From contig NZ_JBQCEE010000348.1 of NCBI RefSeq assembly GCF_051960575.1, positions 1 to 11,436 of the forward strand: a stretch of 11,436 nucleotides of DNA, written 5' to 3'. The translations under genes were made by a program, and so were the position numbers. Shown piece after piece: positions 1-7,302 of the stretch (positions are counted from its first letter, which is position 1; every line of letters begins with the position of its first letter). The notes under the pieces were generated by a model that saw only the letters and a list, made by a program, of their open reading frames with translations, ran no database searches and was not told the origin of the DNA. Source of the stretch: JBQCEE01 sp051960575 (lineage in GTDB: Bacteria > Actinomycetota > Actinomycetes > Mycobacteriales > Jatrophihabitantaceae).

Positions 1-234
1 TGCGCCGTTGCCGCCGAGGTAGGACTTCAGGAACGTGTCGTCGTCGAGGTGTGCCGACCACGTCGCGACGAAGTCGCTGACCTCGGCGGCCGAGAAGCTG
101 CCGCAGGTCGGTGCGGTGGCGTCGGCCAGTGCGGGCGGTGCGCCCACGAGCGGCGCCACGAGCACCGCGGCGAGCGCGCCGGCGAGACGGCGGGTGGACG
201 GACGACGGGCGTGCAGGCGTGCGGGGATACGCAT
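1..234 (-). CDS. N-terminal part of an exported protein of unknown function (runs off left edge)
   Basis: An open frame on the minus strand starts with ATG at 234-232 and stays open to base 1 (78 codons visible). A G-rich Shine-Dalgarno stretch (ggggggaag) sits just upstream of the ATG. The N-terminus is a typical signal peptide: a basic region with several Arg, including an RR pair near residues 15-16 that loosely resembles a Tat motif, then a hydrophobic Ala/Leu/Val segment at about 17-32, then PPALA followed by Asp, suggesting cleavage near residue 37. The mature part begins with a Cys near residue 44 and is acidic. Too little is visible to name a family. It may be secreted by Sec or Tat. 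It shares its strand with the acyl-CoA synthetase but is separated from it by 220 bases, so it probably has its own promoter. Confidence 0.7.
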   Translation of the reverse strand, partial: MRIPARLHARRPSTRRLAGALAAVLVAPLVGAPPALADATAPTCGSFSAAEVSDFVATWSAHLDDDTFLKSYLGGNGA

Positions 235-454
235 GCGACTTCCCCCCATAGAAAGTCGACATCACGCAACGGAATCGCCGATGCTGGACGAGTTGGCGTG
301 ATCGGAACGAGCGGCCCATTTCCGGCCGCGCGGACCATAGCGCCGAGCAATTCCTGACCGCAACCTTTTCGGCACGCAAGGAACGGATGATCGTCTCGGA
401 TTGTCCGACGGGGGGACGACCAGCCGACGGAGCGCGGCGCGTGCGAGCGGGGGT

Positions 455-1993
455 TCAGATCGCCCGGGCGCGTCCTGCCCAGTCGGCGTCGCGCAGCTTG
501 CGCTTGTACAGCTTGCCGTTGTCGTCACGTGGCAGCTCGGCCATGTACTCGACGATCTTCGGGAGCTTGTACTTCGCCAGCCGCTGCGCGGCGAAGGCGC
601 GGATGTCCTCGGTGAGCTCGTCGGTCGGCTCGACGCCCTCGGCCGGTTGTACGACGGCCTTGATCGCCTCGCCCCACTGGTCGTCGGGCACGCCGTAGAC
701 GGCGACGTCGGCGATGGCCGGGTGCATGACCAGCTCGCCCTCGATCTCGGCGGGGTAGATGTTGACGCCGCCGGAGATGATCATGTCGCTCTTGCGGTCA
801 CAGAGGAACAGGTAGCCGTCCTCGTCGAGGTAACCGATGTCGCCGACGGTGAACAGCTCACCGCGCCGCGACTCGCGCGTCTTCTCCTCGGCCTTGTGGT
901 AGGCGAAGGACGAGCCGCCCATCTGCATGTACACCAGGCCGGGCTGGTTGGGCGGCACCTCGTCGCCCTGCTCGTCCAGGATCTTGATCACCGAGTACGA
1001 CCACGCCTTGCCGACCGAGCCCGGCTTGTGCAGCCACTCGTCGGCGAAGATCGTCGCGCCACCGCCCTCGGTGGCGGCGTAGTACTCGACGACGACCGGT
1101 CCCCACCAGTCGAGCATCGCCTTCTTGACCTCGGTCGGGCACGGCGCGGCGCCGTGGATCATCGTGCGCAGCGACGACACGTCGTACTTGGCGCGCACGT
1201 GCTCGGGCAGCGCGAGCAGCCGGGTGAACTGCGTCGGCACCATGTGGCTGTGGGTGACCCGGTAGGTCTCGATGAGCCGCAGCATCTCCTCCGCGTCGAA
1301 CTTCTCCATCAGCACCGCCGGGTGGCCGAGCTGGATCGAGATGCCGACGAAGTTGAGCACCGCCGTGTGGTAGAGCGGCGAGCCGCAGATGTGCACGTTG
1401 TCGTCGAAGGGCTTGATACGGAAGCCGGCGAAGAAGCCGGCCGCCTGCACCGGCACGACATCCGGGTTGGCGCCGGTGAGCGGGCGCTTCACACCCTTCG
1501 GCTTGCCCGTCGTGCCGGACGTGTAGACCATCGGTGCACCCTGGGTGCGCACGCCGGGACGGCCGCCGTCGTCCTCGAGGTCGGCGAGCGGACGGAACCC
1601 GTCGATCGACCCGACGGCGAACCGGGCGTCGGCCGGGAGCGACGCCGCGGCGATGCCCGCGGCCTCGGCGAAGCGCTCGTGACCGACGAACGCCTTCGCC
1701 TCCGAGTCCTCGACGATGTAGGCGACCTCCGGCCCGGTGAGGTGCCAGTTGATCGGGACGATGTAGAGGCCCGTCTGCATCGCCGCGAAGTACAGCGCGA
1801 CGAGTTCGATGCTGTTCGGCAGCATCACGACCAGGCAGTCGCCGGTGGCCAGGCCGAGCCCCTGTAGGCCGCGTCCGTACCGGTCGGCGGCGGCAGCGAG
1901 CGCGCCGTAGGTGATCTCGCGACCCGAGGGGTCGACCAGCGCGAGGCGGCCCGGTTCGTCGCGGGCGATGTTCCACAGTCCGGTGTCGGTCAC
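455..1993 (-). CDS. FadD-type acyl-CoA synthetase (AMP-forming)
   Basis: This 512-residue protein belongs to the ANL/AMP-binding superfamily, which activates carboxylic acids with ATP and transfers the acyl group to CoA. The phosphate-binding loop YTSGTTGKPKG lies at residues 157-167, the adenine-binding YYAATEGG at 304-311, the TVGDIGYLDEDG motif at 382-393, the hinge region DRKSDMIISGG at 399-409, and the C-terminal catalytic lysine in PRDDNGKLYKRK near K494. Its length is normal for the family. The start is a GTG at 1993-1991, with no upstream Shine-Dalgarno. A promoter -10 lies only 6 bases upstream, which suggests a leaderless mRNA. It is transcribed divergently from the DUF35/thiolase operon across a region with two KstR-like boxes, so a steroid or sterol side-chain acid is a reasonable substrate guess. 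The actual substrate is not shown by the sequence. It does not look like a close FadD19 copy. Confidence 0.92.
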   Translation of the reverse strand: MTDTGLWNIARDEPGRLALVDPSGREITYGALAAAADRYGRGLQGLGLATGDCLVVMLPNSIELVALYFAAMQTGLYIVPINWHLTGPEVAYIVEDSEAKAFVGHERFAEAAGIAAASLPADARFAVGSIDGFRPLADLEDDGGRPGVRTQGAPMVYTSGTTGKPKGVKRPLTGANPDVVPVQAAGFFAGFRIKPFDDNVHICGSPLYHTAVLNFVGISIQLGHPAVLMEKFDAEEMLRLIETYRVTHSHMVPTQFTRLLALPEHVRAKYDVSSLRTMIHGAAPCPTEVKKAMLDWWGPVVVEYYAATEGGGATIFADEWLHKPGSVGKAWSYSVIKILDEQGDEVPPNQPGLVYMQMGGSSFAYHKAEEKTRESRRGELFTVGDIGYLDEDGYLFLCDRKSDMIISGGVNIYPAEIEGELVMHPAIADVAVYGVPDDQWGEAIKAVVQPAEGVEPTDELTEDIRAFAAQRLAKYKLPKIVEYMAELPRDDNGKLYKRKLRDADWAGRARAI

Positions 1994-1999
1994 GCGGCA

Positions 2000-2028
2000 A
2001 ATCTAGAACGTGTATCAGTTCTCGACAA
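2000..2028 (-). promoter_or_regulatory. Putative promoter of the acyl-CoA synthetase gene (leaderless)
   Basis: Read on the minus strand, a TTGTCG -35 element (2028-2023) is followed by exactly 17 bases and then TAGATT (2005-2000), which fits the TANNNT form of a -10. Six bases later comes the GTG start at 1993. This spacing would put transcription start at or next to the start codon, consistent with a leaderless transcript and with the lack of a Shine-Dalgarno. The KstR-like box at 2004-2017 overlaps the -10 and spacer, as a repressor site would. This is inferred from sequence only. Confidence 0.5.
2004..2017. promoter_or_regulatory. KstR-like operator 1
   Basis: The site TAGAACGTGTATCA matches the published KstR consensus TNNAACNNGTTNNA except for one base (GTA in place of GTT). 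It overlaps the putative -10 of the acyl-CoA synthetase promoter. It agrees at 12 of 14 positions with box 2, which lies 68 bases away in the same orientation. KstR is the TetR-family repressor of the cholesterol regulon in mycobacteria and rhodococci. No kstR gene is visible in this window. Confidence 0.6.
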
Positions 2029-2058
2029 GGGCAGCTTCACCATATGAACACGGCTCTC

Positions 2059-2087
2059 TTGCCGCCGGAATAAGAACGTGTTTCACT
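2059..2087 (+). promoter_or_regulatory. Putative promoter of the DUF35/thiolase operon (leaderless)
   Basis: TTGCCG (2059-2064), a 17-base spacer and TTCACT (2082-2087) are followed by 6 bases and the GTG at 2094. The geometry is the same as that of the divergent acyl-CoA synthetase promoter. The -10 match is weak. The main support is the matching spacing, the absence of a Shine-Dalgarno before 2094 and the overlap with KstR-like box 2. Confidence 0.35.
2072..2085. promoter_or_regulatory. KstR-like operator 2
   Basis: AAGAACGTGTTTCA has the intact AACnnGTT core and the final A of TNNAACNNGTTNNA. Only the first base (A instead of T) deviates. It ends 8 bases before the chosen GTG start of the DUF35 gene, so it would block transcription of the operon. 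Together with box 1 it would allow joint control of both divergent transcripts. Confidence 0.6.
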
Positions 2088-2093
2088 CAGCCG

Positions 2094-3053
2094 GTGACAG
2101 CCGTCGAACCGCTGAGCGCACCCATCACGTTGACCTTCGACTACACCCGGTCGCTCGGCCCGGTGTTGAGCGACTTCATGACCGGCCTCGCCCGCGGTCA
2201 GGTCCGCGGTGTGCGCGCCGCGGGCGGTCGGGTGATCGTCCCGCCGGTCGAGTACGACCCGGTGACGCACGCGCCGCTCACCGAGCTCGTCGACGTCGCG
2301 GACACCGGCGTCGTCGAGACCTGGAGCTGGATGCCCGAGCCGCTCGAGGGGCAGCCGCTCGAACGGCCGTTCGCCTGGGCCCTCATCCGGCTCGACGGCG
2401 CCGACACCGCACTGCTGCACGCCGTGGACGCGCCAAACGAGGCGATGCGCACCGGGCTGCGCGTGCGGGCCCGCTGGGCCGACGAGCGCGGCCACGGGCT
2501 GCGCGACATCGTCTGCTTCGAGCCGGACGACGGGTCGGCCGTGGCCCGGCCCGCGACGGTCGCCGAGGTCGAGGCGCTCGACATCCTGATCACCCCGATC
2601 CGCATGCAGGTGCAGCACTCGGCCTCGCCACAGGAGATGAGCTTCCTGACCGGCCTCACCGAGGGCCGGCTGGTCGGGCAGCGGTGCCCGAAGTGCCGCA
2701 AGGTCTACATCCCACCGCGCGGCGCGTGCCCAGTCGACGGTGTGCCGACCGACGAGGACGTCGAACTCCCCGACCGCGGCATCATCACCACCTTCTGCAT
2801 CGTGAACGTGCCGTTCATCGGCCAGCGCATCCAGCCGCCGTACGTCGCCGCGTACGTGCTGCTCGACGGCGCCGACATCGCCTTCCTGCACCTGATCCTC
2901 GAGTGCGACGCCGCCGACGTGCGCATGGGCATGCGGGTCGAGGCGGTCTGGAAGCCACAGGACGAGTGGCAGCCGAACCTCGGCAACATCACCCACTTCC
3001 GCCCGACCGGCGAGCCGGACGCGCCGTACGAGTCGTTCAAGGAGCATCTGTGA
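2094..3053 (+). CDS. Tandem DUF35 (OB-fold/zinc-ribbon) protein, Rv3521-like, probable partner of the thiolase-like proteins
   Basis: The frame is open from 2010, but GTG 2094 is preferred because a more upstream start would place the coding region over the promoter and KstR-like boxes. This gives 319 residues. The protein contains two related DUF35-like halves. The first (about 27-143) has FMTGLARGQVRGVR, a PP pair and a LDGAD motif but no cysteines in the zinc-ribbon position. The second (about 183-303) has FLTGLTEGRLVGQR, then C198-x2-C201 and C212 with Asp215 where a fourth Cys would be expected, then PP and LDGAD again. In the cholesterol pathway the DUF35 domain of ChsH2 binds the thiolase-fold aldolase Ltp2. 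By analogy this protein likely scaffolds, or delivers acyl-CoA to, one or both thiolase-like proteins encoded directly downstream. Position and length recall M. tuberculosis Rv3521, whose function is not established to my knowledge. Confidence 0.85.
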   Translation: MTAVEPLSAPITLTFDYTRSLGPVLSDFMTGLARGQVRGVRAAGGRVIVPPVEYDPVTHAPLTELVDVADTGVVETWSWMPEPLEGQPLERPFAWALIRLDGADTALLHAVDAPNEAMRTGLRVRARWADERGHGLRDIVCFEPDDGSAVARPATVAEVEALDILITPIRMQVQHSASPQEMSFLTGLTEGRLVGQRCPKCRKVYIPPRGACPVDGVPTDEDVELPDRGIITTFCIVNVPFIGQRIQPPYVAAYVLLDGADIAFLHLILECDAADVRMGMRVEAVWKPQDEWQPNLGNITHFRPTGEPDAPYESFKEHL

Positions 3054-3063
3054 GGAGCCTCCA

Positions 3064-4134
3064 GTGAGAGACGTCGCCGTCATCGGGTTCTCGCAGACGC
3101 CGCAGTGGCGGCACGCCTCGCACGCCACCACGAACGGCGTCGAGATGCTCGTGCCGATCCTGGCCGAGGTCTACGAGCGGCTCGGCATCACCAAGCACGA
3201 CATCGGCTTCTGGTGCTCAGGGTCGTCGGACTACCTCGCCGGTCGTGCGTTCTCGTTCATCTCGGCCGTCGAGGCCACCGGCCCGGTGCCCCCGATCAAC
3301 GAGTCACACGTCGAGATGGACGCCGCCTGGGCCCTCTACGAGGCCTGGGTCAAGATCCAGACCGGTGAGGTCGACACCGCGCTCGTCTACGGCTTCGGCA
3401 AGTCGAGCGCCGGCAACCTGCGCCGCACGCTGTCGCGCCAGCTCGACCCGTACACGCTCGCGCCGCTGTGGCCCGACTCGGTGAGCCTCGCGGCGCTGCA
3501 GGCCCGCACCGGCATCGAGCGCGGTCTGTGGAGCGAGCGGGCGATGGCCGAGGTCGCAGTGCGTGCCCGGCGCAACGCCGAGACGAACCCCTACGCGCAG
3601 TTGGTCGGGTCGAAGGACGCCGACGAGCTGCTCGGCGAGCCGTACCTCGCCGACCCGCTGCGCCGGCACGACTGCGCGCCGATCACCGACGGCGCCTCGG
3701 TGATCGTGCTGGCGGCCGAGGGACGCGCCACCGAACTCGCCCAGCAGGCCGGCACCCGCCCCGCATGGATCACCGGCTTCGCCCACACCATCGACTCGGC
3801 GCAGCTGGGTCTGCGCGACCTCACCGAGTCGCCGTCGACCGCAGCGGCGGGTCGTGCTGCAGGCGCCACCGGTGTCGAGGTCGCCGAGATCATGGCGCCC
3901 TTCACCCATCAGGAGTTCATCCTGCGCAGCGCGCTCGACCTCGGCGACGACGTGCGGATCACGCCGTCGGGCGGAGCGCTCGCGGGCAACCCGATGTTCG
4001 CGGGAGGTCTCGTCCGGATCGGTGAGGCAGCGGCGCGCATCGCCGACGGCTCGGCGGGTCGTGTGCTCGCGCACGCGACCTCCGGGCCCGCGCTGCAGCA
4101 GAACATCGTCTGCGTCATGGAAGGACGGGACTGA
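3064..4134 (+). CDS. ltp4: Thiolase-fold lipid-transfer-type protein (Ltp4-like, SCP-x thiolase family)
   Basis: This 356-residue protein starts with GTG at 3064. A GAGGAG Shine-Dalgarno (3052-3057) overlaps the stop of the DUF35 gene, so the two are translationally close. The N-terminus (RDVAVIGFSQTP) and overall order fit the non-decarboxylating thiolase superfamily, SCP-x/Ltp branch. The canonical nucleophilic Cys is absent: the segment that normally carries it reads ESHVEMDAAW (80-89). The usual NEAF motif is replaced by THQEF (281-285), the GGxxxxxHP loop reads GGALAGNP (303-310) with Asn in place of His, and the C-terminal CxG motif reads HATSG (337-341). A normal Claisen thiolase reaction is therefore unlikely. 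An aldolase-like C-C cleavage (compare Ltp2 with ChsH2) or a non-catalytic subunit role is more plausible. Sequence character, gene order and length suggest Ltp4 (Rv3522), recalled rather than searched. Confidence 0.82.
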   Translation: MRDVAVIGFSQTPQWRHASHATTNGVEMLVPILAEVYERLGITKHDIGFWCSGSSDYLAGRAFSFISAVEATGPVPPINESHVEMDAAWALYEAWVKIQTGEVDTALVYGFGKSSAGNLRRTLSRQLDPYTLAPLWPDSVSLAALQARTGIERGLWSERAMAEVAVRARRNAETNPYAQLVGSKDADELLGEPYLADPLRRHDCAPITDGASVIVLAAEGRATELAQQAGTRPAWITGFAHTIDSAQLGLRDLTESPSTAAAGRAAGATGVEVAEIMAPFTHQEFILRSALDLGDDVRITPSGGALAGNPMFAGGLVRIGEAAARIADGSAGRVLAHATSGPALQQNIVCVMEGRD

Positions 4135-4135
4135 C

Positions 4136-5292
<1,157 letters not shown>

Positions 5293-5296
<4 letters not shown>

Positions 5297-6174
5297 GCGA
5301 CCGCAAGTTCACCCTCGCGGTGGCGATGAACCCGCTGGACGAGGTGGTCGCGCTCGCGCAGATGGCCGAGGAGTGCGGCTTCGCGTCCATCGCGCTGCCG
5401 GACTCGCTGTTCTACATGGAGCACGCCGCCGAGAAGTACCCCTACACCCCCGACGGCGGCCGGTTCTGGACGCCCGAGACGCCCTGGCCCGACCCGCTCG
5501 TGCTGGCCGGCGCCATCGGCGTGGCCACCACGACGATCCGGTCGTACACGCAGGTCATGAAGCTCGCGTCGCGCAATCCGCTGCTGCTGGCGCGCCAACT
5601 GCTCACCGTCGCGGCGCTGACGAAGAACCGCTTCGGTTTCGGCATCGGGATCGGCTGGTCGCCCGAGGAGACCCGCTGGTGCGGCGCGCCCTGGGAGGGC
5701 CGCGGTCGTCGGGTGGACGAGATGCTCGACGTCATCGAGCTCGTGCTCGGCGGCGGCATGGTCGAGCACCACGGTGAGTTCTTCGACTTCGACCGGCTGC
5801 AGATGTCGCCGGCCCCGACCGAGCGCATGCCCATCTATGTCGGTGGTCATACCGACATCGCGCTGCGCCGCGCGGCTCGCTACGACGGCTGGACGTCGGC
5901 GATGATCAAGTACGACGACCTCGTCGACGTCATCGCCCGGCTCACCAAGCTGCGCGCCGATCTCGGCCGCGCCGACCAGCCCTACGAGATCCAGGCCGTC
6001 TGCATCGACCGGTTCGGGATCGACGGCTACCGCGAGACCTTCGACGCCGGCGTCACCGACATCATCACGATGCCCTGGTTGTTCTACGGTGCCGGCTACG
6101 ACGCCCCGCTGCAGGCCAAGCTCGACGGCATCCGGCGCTTCGCCGACGAGACGATGACGAAGGCGCTCGCGTGA
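5293..6174 (+). CDS. LLM-class (luciferase-like) oxidoreductase, probably F420-dependent
   Basis: ATG at 5293 overlaps the previous stop by four bases (ATGA), indicating translational coupling. The 293-residue product has the layout of the bacterial luciferase-like TIM barrel: an N-terminal strand and helix with ALAQMAEECGF (20-30), RFGFGIGIGWSPEE (113-126), the conserved RGRRVDEMLDVI segment (137-148), and PIYVGGHTD (180-188) followed by ALRRAARYDGW. In actinobacteria, members of this shape mostly use coenzyme F420, though FMN use cannot be excluded from the sequence. A related gene (Rv3520c) neighbours the Ltp3/Ltp4 genes of M. tuberculosis. A redox step on a steroid intermediate is inferred from the operon. 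No substrate is known to me. Confidence 0.85.
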
Positions 6175-6647
6175 GCGCCCCGCCCACTCCGTCAAGCACA
6201 GCGTCCCGCATCGACTGGAAGGCGCCCTCGCGGGCCCCGCACCCGGCGCGTGACGCCGCCCTGCGTTCCTACGAGGCGGTCATCGCGAAGGACAAGCAGG
6301 CCTGGCTCGACAACTTCGCCGACGACGGCTGGATCGAGGACCCGGTCGGGCCGTCGATCTTCGACCCCGAGGGCAACGGCCATCACGGGCCCGAGGGGCG
6401 CGCGGCGTTCTGGGACCTCACCATCGCCACGATCGACACCTTGGTCTTCGAGATCACCGACTCGTTCGCGGTCGCCGACGAGTGCGCGAATGTCGGCACG
6501 ATCCACACGACGCTCGCCAACGGCTGGCGCGCGCACACGACCGGCGTCTTCCTCTACAAGGTGGACGCTGCGGGGAAGATCGTCTCGCTGCGGGCGTTCT
6601 GGGAGTTCGACCGGACGATGGCGAGCAGCGAGGCCCCGCCCGCCTGA
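6171..6647 (+). CDS. NTF2/SnoaL-fold protein resembling ketosteroid isomerase
   Basis: GTG at 6171 overlaps the previous stop by four bases (GTGA). The 158-residue product matches the cone-shaped NTF2/SnoaL fold. The segment WLDNFADDGWIEDPVG (45-60) closely resembles the region of bacterial delta5-3-ketosteroid isomerase that holds the catalytic base Asp38 (FADDATVEDPVG in the Comamonas enzyme). Here that residue is Asp57, with Tyr34 in about the place of Tyr14. The C-terminal AGKIVSLRAFWEF (134-146) parallels the KSI segment AGKVVSMRALF. The second catalytic acid, Asp99 of KSI, appears to be replaced by Gly or Val near 125-126. As the last gene of a steroid operon it may isomerise a double bond, act as a hydratase/lyase-like enzyme, or bind a steroid. 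An extra N-terminal tail of about 28 residues precedes the fold. Confidence 0.82.
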   Translation: MSAPPTPSSTASRIDWKAPSRAPHPARDAALRSYEAVIAKDKQAWLDNFADDGWIEDPVGPSIFDPEGNGHHGPEGRAAFWDLTIATIDTLVFEITDSFAVADECANVGTIHTTLANGWRAHTTGVFLYKVDAAGKIVSLRAFWEFDRTMASSEAPPA

Positions 6648-6651
6648 ACCA

Positions 6652-6714
6652 CCGCTTGGCCCCACCCCCAGTCGTTCCGGACGCGGCCGGACGACTGGAG
6701 CTGGGGACAAGCGG
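6652..6714 (+). terminator. Large imperfect hairpin after the operon, probable terminator
   Basis: The arms 6652-6680 and 6687-6714 are nearly complementary over 28-29 bases, with a 6-base loop. The inner stem pairs 6669-6680 (cagtcgttccgg) with 6687-6697 (ccggacgactg) with a single bulge. The outer part pairs ccgcttggcccca with tggggacaagcgg. It begins five bases after the stop of the KSI-like gene and has no T-tract. It also shares sequence with the hairpin region at 8506-8597, so it may be a dispersed palindromic repeat as well as a terminator. Confidence 0.6.
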
Positions 6715-6801
6715 CATCTCGTCGTGCAACATTCCGGAGGCCGCGGTCATCCGAGGGGTGTGATCACTCCGATCGACCGGGCGGCCCGGGAGGATGCGCG
6801 C

Positions 6802-7302
6802 GTGGACTTCGAGGCGTACGTGTCCGAGCGGCGCCGCGCCCTGTACCGCTTCGCCGTCGTGCTCACCGGCGACCCGGTGCTCGCCGACGACGTCCTCGCC
6901 GACACCCTGACCAACGCCTACGAGCGATGGACGCAGGTGAGCAGCGCGGGCAACGTGCACGCCTACGTGCGCCGCATGCTCGTGAACGAGTACCTCGGCT
7001 GGCGACGCCGGTCGGCGCGCATCAGCCTGCGCGACGACGTCGGTGACCTCGGCTCGCCCACGCCCGACCACGCCGACGGTCACGCCGTCGCCGCCGACCT
7101 CGTCGCCGAGCTGCGGCGCCTGCCACCCAAGCAACGTGCCGCGATCGTGCTGCGCTACTACGAGGGCCTCTCGTTCGCCGAGATCGCCGGCCTGCTCGGC
7201 GGCGGCGAGAACGCGGTGCGCAGCAACATCTCGCGCGGGCTGCAGCGCCTGCGCGTCCAACTCGTCGACCCCGACCTCTCGCCCACGGAGGCACCGTCAT
7301 GA
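6802..7302 (+). CDS. ECF RNA polymerase sigma factor, SigE family
   Basis: GTG at 6802 is chosen because GGGAGGA lies 7 bases upstream and the product then begins MDFEAYV, as SigE-family (Streptomyces-type, TIGR02983-like) sigma factors usually do. An in-frame GTG at 6760 is possible but has poor spacing. The 166-residue protein has region 2 at about 10-71 (FAVVLTGDPVLADDVLADTL, AYVRRMLVNEYL) and region 4 at about 102-153 (LPPKQRAAIVLRYYEGLSFAEIAGLL, then the helix-turn-helix end SNISRGLQRLR). The linker is short, as in ECF factors. It would recruit RNA polymerase to its own promoter set. The gene overlaps the next one by four bases, so the neighbour is likely its regulator. Nothing in the sequence ties it directly to steroid use. 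Confidence 0.9.
   Translation: MDFEAYVSERRRALYRFAVVLTGDPVLADDVLADTLTNAYERWTQVSSAGNVHAYVRRMLVNEYLGWRRRSARISLRDDVGDLGSPTPDHADGHAVAADLVAELRRLPPKQRAAIVLRYYEGLSFAEIAGLLGGGENAVRSNISRGLQRLRVQLVDPDLSPTEAPS

Noticed and set aside
404..431. Possible terminator for the acyl-CoA synthetase (tccgacg with cgacgga)
   Set aside because: Only six of seven bases pair and there is no T-tract, too weak to list. The rest of 235-454 shows nothing I can support beyond the Shine-Dalgarno of the exported protein.
401..1867. Long plus-strand open frame (488 codons) opposite the acyl-CoA synthetase
   Set aside because: It is rich in Arg/Asp/Val/His repeats typical of a frame antisense to GC-rich coding DNA, has no recognisable domain, and the minus-strand gene has full ANL motifs.
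2006..2021. Inverted repeat GAAC-8-GTTC overlapping KstR-like box 1
   Set aside because: Only four bases per arm and not repeated at the other three boxes. The KstR-type reading explains the site better.
2010..2093. Longer DUF35 protein starting at GTG 2010
   Set aside because: This stretch contains both promoter elements and both operators and encodes nothing like the family. It is kept only as an alternative start.
2037..3131. Long minus-strand open frame (364 codons) opposite the DUF35 gene
   Set aside because: It overlaps a clear DUF35 gene, the promoter region and the next start, and has no family features. It is an antisense shadow.
6725..6750. Possible ECF-type self-promoter (TGCAAC ... 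GGTCAT) before the sigma factor
   Set aside because: The 14-base spacing is too short and the motifs are loose, so autoregulation cannot be claimed.
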